The translations under genes and the position numbers were made by a program. Positions 59,744 to 64,000 of a DNA stretch of 64,000 nucleotides are shown one piece after another. How positions within the stretch are numbered: position 1 is the stretch's first letter; every line of letters begins with the position of its first letter. The DNA lies in assembly GCF_050750585.1 (NCBI RefSeq), contig NZ_JBOJLM010000004.1:62001-126000 (forward strand). Reading direction: 5' to 3'. Source of the DNA: Salinimicrobium sp050750585. Lineage in GTDB: Bacteria > Bacteroidota > Bacteroidia > Flavobacteriales > Flavobacteriaceae. The notes under the pieces are model-generated. The model was not told the DNA's origin and made no database searches. It saw only the letters and a program-made list of their open reading frames with translations.

Positions 59744-61579
59744 ATGAAAAAGATCTTCTTCGGAATTCTATTCTTCTTCAACCTTTGCCTGCAAGCGCAG
59801 GAATTTAAATTCGCTTTTGTAACCGATACCCATATTGGCTCCCCAAATGGCGTGGCTGAAGAAGACCTGCAAAGAACAGTGGAAGACATCAACAGCCTTG
59901 AAGGCCTGGATTTCGTCCTGCTCACCGGTGATATTACCGAAATGGGAACCGATGATGAAATTGAACTTGCTAAAAGTATTATAGATAAGCTGGAAATTCC
60001 ATGGTACATCCTGCCCGGAAATCATGACACCGGCTGGTCAGAATCGGGGGGCGTGAGCTTTATCCGCGAATTTGGATATGACAAATTTGTGTTTGAACAT
60101 GAAGGTTACAAGATCATTGGCTGTGCCTCGGGGCCTTACGTGAGAATGTCTGACGGGCACATCCCCAGAGATGCAATTGTTTGGCTGGACAAAGTGCTTG
60201 AGGAGACTCCCAAAGATCAACCTATCATCTTCGTTAACCATTATCCTTTAGACAACAGCCTTGACAACTGGTATGAAGCAACAGACCGGTTGAAGAATTA
60301 TAACACCCAATTCTCCATTTGCGGCCACGGTCATAGAAACATAGCGTTGGACTTTGAAAGTATTCCCGGTACCATGGGACGTTCAAACTTACGTGCAAAA
60401 CAGGAAGTGGGCGGATATAACATTGTAGAAATAACTTTTGAAAATGCCATTTTTAGAGAGCGTACTCCCGGAGGCGAAACTGCTGATGCATGGCGGGAAA
60501 TTCCCCTTGGAAATAGAGATTTTCAAAATGAGAACGTCTATGAAAGACCTTCTTATGCCGTGAATGATTCTTTCCCACAGGTTCAAAAGAAATGGGAGTA
60601 CCATTCAGATGCTAATGTGATTTCCACTCCGGCATATATCGATGGAATGGTGATCTTCGGAAACAGCACCGGTAAAGTAGAAGCACTTTCTGAAGCAACA
60701 GGAAAAACCGTGTGGAGCTTTGAGACTGAGGGCGGAATATTCTCTTCTCCTGCCATATTTCGTAATACAGTGATCTTTGGATCTGGCGACGGAAATATTT
60801 ATTCCCTCAAAGCGGCTTCAGGAAAACTTAATTGGAAAACAAAAACAGAACATTCAGTTTTAGGTTCGCCTATTGTTGAAGACGATGTTGTGTATATAGG
60901 TGGAAGTGATGGAAAATTCCGTGCGCTAAATGCTAAAACAGGTGCCGAAAAATGGGTTTTTGAAGGCCTGAATGGCCCTGTTGTTTCCACGCCTCTTATC
61001 TACGAAGACCAGGTGATCTTTGGTGCCTGGGACAAGAATCTTTACGCGCTTAATAAAGAAACCGGAACCCTCAATTGGAAATGGAACAATGATTCTCCAA
61101 ACCGTATGTTTTCCCCTGCTATGGTTATTCCAGTAGCACAAGACGGAGTGGTGTATATTGTGGCTCCAGACAGGTATCTTTCTGCAATTGATGCAAATTC
61201 AGGAGAAACGCTTTGGAGAACCAATGAAGCTACAGTAAGAGAATCCCTGGGAATTTCTAAAGATGGAAAACGCCTTTTTGGAAAGACTATGAATGATGAT
61301 GTGGTGATCTTTGCTACTGAAAAAGAGGAACCAAAAATGCTTAAAAGGATCAATGCCAAATTTGGCTATGATCACGTGCCTTCCATGCTTTTTGAACAGG
61401 ATGGGCAGATCATATTTGGTACCAGAAATGGCGTGGTATACAGCCTCAATCCCTCAACCGAAGCAATAAACTGGAAGTATAAGATCGACCATTCCATGGT
61501 CAATACCATTAGGATTATAAACAAAAAATCCCTGATCGCTTCTACAATGGATGGAAAAGTGGTGCTTCTAAACTGGTAG
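59744..61579 (+). CDS. Metallophosphoesterase fused to a PQQ-type beta-propeller
   Basis: After a signal peptide (about 1-18) the 611-aa protein has a calcineurin-like phosphoesterase domain (about 20-235) with the metal motifs VTDTHIG, TGDITEMG, GNHDTGW, VNHYPLD and CGHGHRN, then a PQQ-like propeller (about 285-611) with repeats such as GSGDGNIYSLKAASGKLNWK. No cofactor-binding certainty exists for the propeller. It is exported and probably hydrolyses a phosphomonoester or diester in the periplasm. The gene lies 15 bp after the namZ fusion and 3 bp before the EEP phosphatase gene, so it is part of the operon. Confidence 0.87.
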   Translation: MKKIFFGILFFFNLCLQAQEFKFAFVTDTHIGSPNGVAEEDLQRTVEDINSLEGLDFVLLTGDITEMGTDDEIELAKSIIDKLEIPWYILPGNHDTGWSESGGVSFIREFGYDKFVFEHEGYKIIGCASGPYVRMSDGHIPRDAIVWLDKVLEETPKDQPIIFVNHYPLDNSLDNWYEATDRLKNYNTQFSICGHGHRNIALDFESIPGTMGRSNLRAKQEVGGYNIVEITFENAIFRERTPGGETADAWREIPLGNRDFQNENVYERPSYAVNDSFPQVQKKWEYHSDANVISTPAYIDGMVIFGNSTGKVEALSEATGKTVWSFETEGGIFSSPAIFRNTVIFGSGDGNIYSLKAASGKLNWKTKTEHSVLGSPIVEDDVVYIGGSDGKFRALNAKTGAEKWVFEGLNGPVVSTPLIYEDQVIFGAWDKNLYALNKETGTLNWKWNNDSPNRMFSPAMVIPVAQDGVVYIVAPDRYLSAIDANSGETLWRTNEATVRESLGISKDGKRLFGKTMNDDVVIFATEKEEPKMLKRINAKFGYDHVPSMLFEQDGQIIFGTRNGVVYSLNPSTEAINWKYKIDHSMVNTIRIINKKSLIASTMDGKVVLLNW

Positions 61580-61582
61580 TAA

Positions 61583-62389
61583 ATGAGATTTCCGGCAGGT
61601 TATTTAATTCTATCACTCTTTCTACTCTTCCCCAGTCCCGGAAGAACTCAGGAAAATATTCAGGAGAGAACCATTATTAGAGTTCTCTCCTACAATATTT
61701 TACACGGAGCAACCACAAAAAGAAACAATGATCTCGATGTGGTTGCTAAAGTGATCAATGAACTACAGCCGGATATTATTGCCCTGCAGGAAGTAGATTT
61801 CAGGACCAACAGAGTCGAGAAGCGGGATATTAATACTGAACTGGCACTAAAAACAGGAATGTCTTCCATTTTTGCCAAAGCAGTGGATTTTGACGGCGGA
61901 GAATACGGACAGTCTCTGTTTTACCGCGGGACATTCCTCGAAACCGGGAAAATAGCGCTACCAGGTGCTCCTGATAAAGAACCAAGAATCGCTGTTGCCG
62001 CAAACATGGTGTTGGGAAGCAGAGACACCATCAGGATCATTGGAACTCATTTAGATCATGTAGAAAACAGCCCTGACCGGATAGCACAGGCAAAAAAGAT
62101 CAACTCAATTCTCAAAAATGACAAATTTCCAATCCTTTTAGCCGGTGATCTAAATGATATTCCCGGGAGTGAGACCATCAACATCTTTGAAGAAAGGTGG
62201 ACGTCAACTTATGACAAAGCAGCTCCAGAATTTACTTTCCCTTCCCACGCACCTGAAAGAAAGATCGATTATATCATGTTTTATCCTGTAAAGCGGTGGA
62301 AGGTACTTGAGAAAAAAGTAGTTTGTGATGAAATCGCGTCAGATCATTGTGCCTACCTGGTAGTGCTGGAGTTATTGCCGCAGAAATAG
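61583..62389 (+). CDS. Exported endonuclease/exonuclease/phosphatase-family protein
   Basis: The 268-aa protein has a short signal peptide (about 1-22) and the EEP fold with catalytic motifs LSYNILHG, ALQEVDF, GTHLDH, AGDLNDIPGS and SDHCAYL. EEP enzymes include phosphodiesterases, sphingomyelinases and nucleases; the exported form in Bacteroidetes is usually of unknown substrate. It ends the operon that begins at the ROK gene or nagB. With the neighbouring phosphoesterase it may release phosphate from wall-derived or lipid-linked sugar phosphates. Confidence 0.88.
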   Translation: MRFPAGYLILSLFLLFPSPGRTQENIQERTIIRVLSYNILHGATTKRNNDLDVVAKVINELQPDIIALQEVDFRTNRVEKRDINTELALKTGMSSIFAKAVDFDGGEYGQSLFYRGTFLETGKIALPGAPDKEPRIAVAANMVLGSRDTIRIIGTHLDHVENSPDRIAQAKKINSILKNDKFPILLAGDLNDIPGSETINIFEERWTSTYDKAAPEFTFPSHAPERKIDYIMFYPVKRWKVLEKKVVCDEIASDHCAYLVVLELLPQK

Positions 62390-62421
62390 AGAGACCGAGG
62401 ATTCGAAAATCATTTGAATAG

Positions 62422-62474
62422 CCCATGGCTTCAGCTATGGGTAAAGAAAACAACCATCCTCAGGGCTTTAGCCC
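62422..62474. repeat. Pair of REP-like hairpins
   Basis: CCCATGGCT-TC-AGCTATGGG (62422-62441) and GGGCT-TT-AGCCC (62463-62474) are two short hairpins about 20 bp apart in the gap between convergent genes. Hairpins with a GGCTTTAGCC centre are typical of dispersed REP elements mobilised by TnpA-REP (RAYT) transposases in Bacteroidetes. Confidence 0.55.
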
Positions 62475-62510
62475 AATATTCCCTAATACTGGATCATTGT
62501 TCCCTGATCA

Positions 62511-63416
62511 TTACTTTACATAGGTACCATATTCACTGGCACTCCCAATCCTCCAATAATAGTTGAACAGAATCTTTGACACTTCTTCCATCACCTCTTC
62601 TGCTTCCCCTTTAACCTTATGACTTTCCATCATGGCAACGGCATAAGGCCGCTGTTCCAATAGAACAATCGCCCATTCTGTGGAAACTCCGTCAATAAAT
62701 CCGGGTTTGAAAGCTATTGAAGTGCTTTCGGGGATTCCGGCAGCGAGCCGGCTGTCTTCCCTGCCGGTCGTTTTCAGGATTTCGATGATCTCCTTCGAAA
62801 CTTCAGGATTAATAAATTTACCGTTGTATAACAGCTGAAGGATTTTTGCAGCCTCTTCAGGTGTTGCCAAGTTTTCCTCGCCTCTTGCAGAAGCCGCAGA
62901 ATTCATCATTTTTCGCTGTAGAAGGGTGTTGTTTACTCCAAGGCTTTTCAGCGTGCTATTGACCTCTGAAATGCCTACCAGGTCTATTAATGCATTGGTG
63001 GCAGAGTTATCACTTAGGGCGATCATTAAAATTCCGAGGTTTTTAATGCTTAAAGGTGCAGGATCTTCAAGATGTTTCAGGATCCCGGTACCGCCTACAA
63101 GATTTTCTGACTTTACAGGCAAAGGATCGGAAAGGGAAAATTCACCTTCATTGGCCTGTTTAAAGACTTCCATAAGGATCGGAATTTTTATGGAGCTGGC
63201 TTGAGGAAACTGAACATCAGGATTCCAGCTGATCTTCTCTCCAGAAGTAAGATCAATGGCTACCATACCCGAAATAGCTGGAGAGCTGTTGAAGATCTCC
63301 TCGAGCTGCTTTTCTGTTTTCTGCTTCAGCATTTGCCGGGTATTCTCCTGGGCAAACATACATACAGAGGTGAAACCAAATAAAATTGCAAGGAGGTAAG
63401 AATTCAATTGCTTCAT
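62511..63416 (-). CDS. Class A beta-lactamase-like serine hydrolase
   Basis: The 301-aa protein has a signal peptide (about 1-22), S74-x-x-K77 (SSIK), the S135-D-N137 loop and K237-P-G239 in the KTG position, all as in class A enzymes. I find no glutamate at the position aligned by hand with Glu166 of the omega loop (sequence LQRKMMNSAASARGEENLATP is too long to be certain), so it may be a weak hydrolase or D,D-peptidase-like enzyme. Located on the minus strand, convergent with the recycling operon. Confidence 0.88.
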   Translation of the reverse strand: MKQLNSYLLAILFGFTSVCMFAQENTRQMLKQKTEKQLEEIFNSSPAISGMVAIDLTSGEKISWNPDVQFPQASSIKIPILMEVFKQANEGEFSLSDPLPVKSENLVGGTGILKHLEDPAPLSIKNLGILMIALSDNSATNALIDLVGISEVNSTLKSLGVNNTLLQRKMMNSAASARGEENLATPEEAAKILQLLYNGKFINPEVSKEIIEILKTTGREDSRLAAGIPESTSIAFKPGFIDGVSTEWAIVLLEQRPYAVAMMESHKVKGEAEEVMEEVSKILFNYYWRIGSASEYGTYVK

Positions 63417-63480
63417 TTTTATCTAATTAATTTTATTACTTAAAAACTTTCCGTGGCAATTTTCCCCAACGGCTTACAAT

Positions 63481-63509
63481 AAAAAAGCGGCCTGAAAAGC
63501 CGCTTTTTT
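63481..63509. terminator. Bidirectional terminator between beta-lactamase-like and NlpC/P60 genes
   Basis: AAAAAAGCGGC (63481-63491) pairs with GCCGCTTTTTT (63499-63509) around a 7-nt loop, with T tracts in both directions. It lies 5 bp beyond the stop of the NlpC/P60 gene. Confidence 0.85.
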
Positions 63510-63513
63510 AGAG

Positions 63514-64000
63514 TTATTTTTTGAAGTCTGTATTATCTTCTGTAAAAAGATCGCTCTGCGCGAGATAGATGATCTTTTCATCATTGGTGCCAAGAACTCT
63601 CTTGGTGCGCAGATATCGGTTGTAGTTGTATTCATCAAAATCGGTAGCGGTGGTATCAAAATTACTGATATGCACTTCGCCCATTGAATGGATGAATTTG
63701 TTATCTCCAATCCACATTCCTACGTGGATGATCCTTTCTGAAGTAGTATCTGTAGCTTTTCTTCCGAAGTAAAGCAGGTCTCCTGCCTTAAGATTCTCAA
63801 AGTTCTTCACCGAATCAATCTCCTGCCCTGCCACAATTTGCTGGGACGCATCGCGGGGTAAGACCATTCCGTTAAGAAAGAAAATGGTTTTGGTGTAGCC
63901 GCTGCAATCTACTCCTTTTGGAGAAGTTCCCCCCCACAGATAAGGCACACCCATCATATCTCTTGCTGTTGCGATTAGGTTTTCACCCGTAGGTTCTAAA
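63514..64000 (-). CDS. NlpC/P60 (C40) peptidase, N-terminus beyond the window
   Basis: The frame runs open to the window edge, so an internal ATG at 63957 is not the start; the visible part begins LEPTGENLIATARDMMGVPY. The C40 core follows with catalytic Cys in GVDCSGYTKT, His in IIHVGMWIGD and the third polar residue near HSMGEVHIS. It should cleave gamma-D-glutamyl-diaminopimelate bonds in wall peptides. Usual family members have SH3-like domains upstream, which would be outside the window. Confidence 0.93.
   Translation of the reverse strand, partial: LEPTGENLIATARDMMGVPYLWGGTSPKGVDCSGYTKTIFFLNGMVLPRDASQQIVAGQEIDSVKNFENLKAGDLLYFGRKATDTTSERIIHVGMWIGDNKFIHSMGEVHISNFDTTATDFDEYNYNRYLRTKRVLGTNDEKIIYLAQSDLFTEDNTDFKK

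Overview
The window looks like chromosome from a marine-type Flavobacteriaceae (Bacteroidetes) genome. The evidence is AT-rich spacers, -7 boxes of the TAnnTTTG type, scarce Shine-Dalgarno sites, a LytTR regulator paired with a propeller sensor kinase, an SusC-like/OMP beta-barrel receptor, Type_ISP and Bacteroidetes-style integrase proteins, and a peptidoglycan/GlcNAc recycling locus of the Bacteroidetes type. Genus cannot be fixed from sequence alone.

Layout. 1-137 is the tail of a cytochrome c peroxidase-like gene, followed by about 0.84 kb of noncoding DNA with decayed IS-like repeats. 0.98-4.7 kb is a propeller sensor kinase/LytTR pair. 4.9-5.6 kb is an XRE/S24-type repressor with a TTAGCA/TGCTAA operator. 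5.9-14.9 kb is an envelope-stress module: YbjN-like protein, PspA, YqiJ-like OB-fold membrane protein, a large flotillin and a 1638-aa AAA ATPase. 15.5-22.2 kb holds a 1931-aa DUF4011-helicase-Vsr-DUF3320 protein (defence type) followed 9 bp later by a voltage-sensor-type potassium channel.

22.43-41.22 kb is an integrated mobile element of about 18.8 kb. Its ends are a 13-bp direct repeat, GTGGTCCCACCTG, which is the 3' end of a CAU-anticodon tRNA gene at 41220-41293. A tyrosine integrase sits just inside the left end. The replication/control backbone is at the right: an AACCG repeat field, an unknown 267-aa protein, an excisionase-like HTH protein and a primase/SF3-type ATPase, then a GNAT toxin/antitoxin pair next to the right end. 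Cargo includes a 2H phosphoesterase, an AraC-controlled cluster of eight redox/hydrolase genes and a helicase-less Type ISP-like restriction-modification enzyme. No relaxase or conjugation gene is seen, so it looks like a satellite-like or mobilisable element.

41.2-48.2 kb returns to core chromosome (tRNA, methylmalonyl-CoA epimerase, rbfA, LolC/E-type permease, dusB, an outer-membrane receptor), interrupted by a small parDE cassette whose parE is frameshifted and which is flanked by near-identical copies of the dusB 3' end. 48.4-49.4 kb encodes LrgA/LrgB. 49.5-62.4 kb is a divergent peptidoglycan and amino-sugar recycling locus: GH3-beta-lactamase fusion and NagX-like protein on one side; a ROK regulator, NagB-deacetylase fusion, amidase, amidase-NamZ fusion, phosphoesterase-PQQ protein and EEP phosphatase on the other, with a 41-bp inverted repeat between them. 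The window ends in a class A beta-lactamase-like protein and a truncated NlpC/P60 peptidase.
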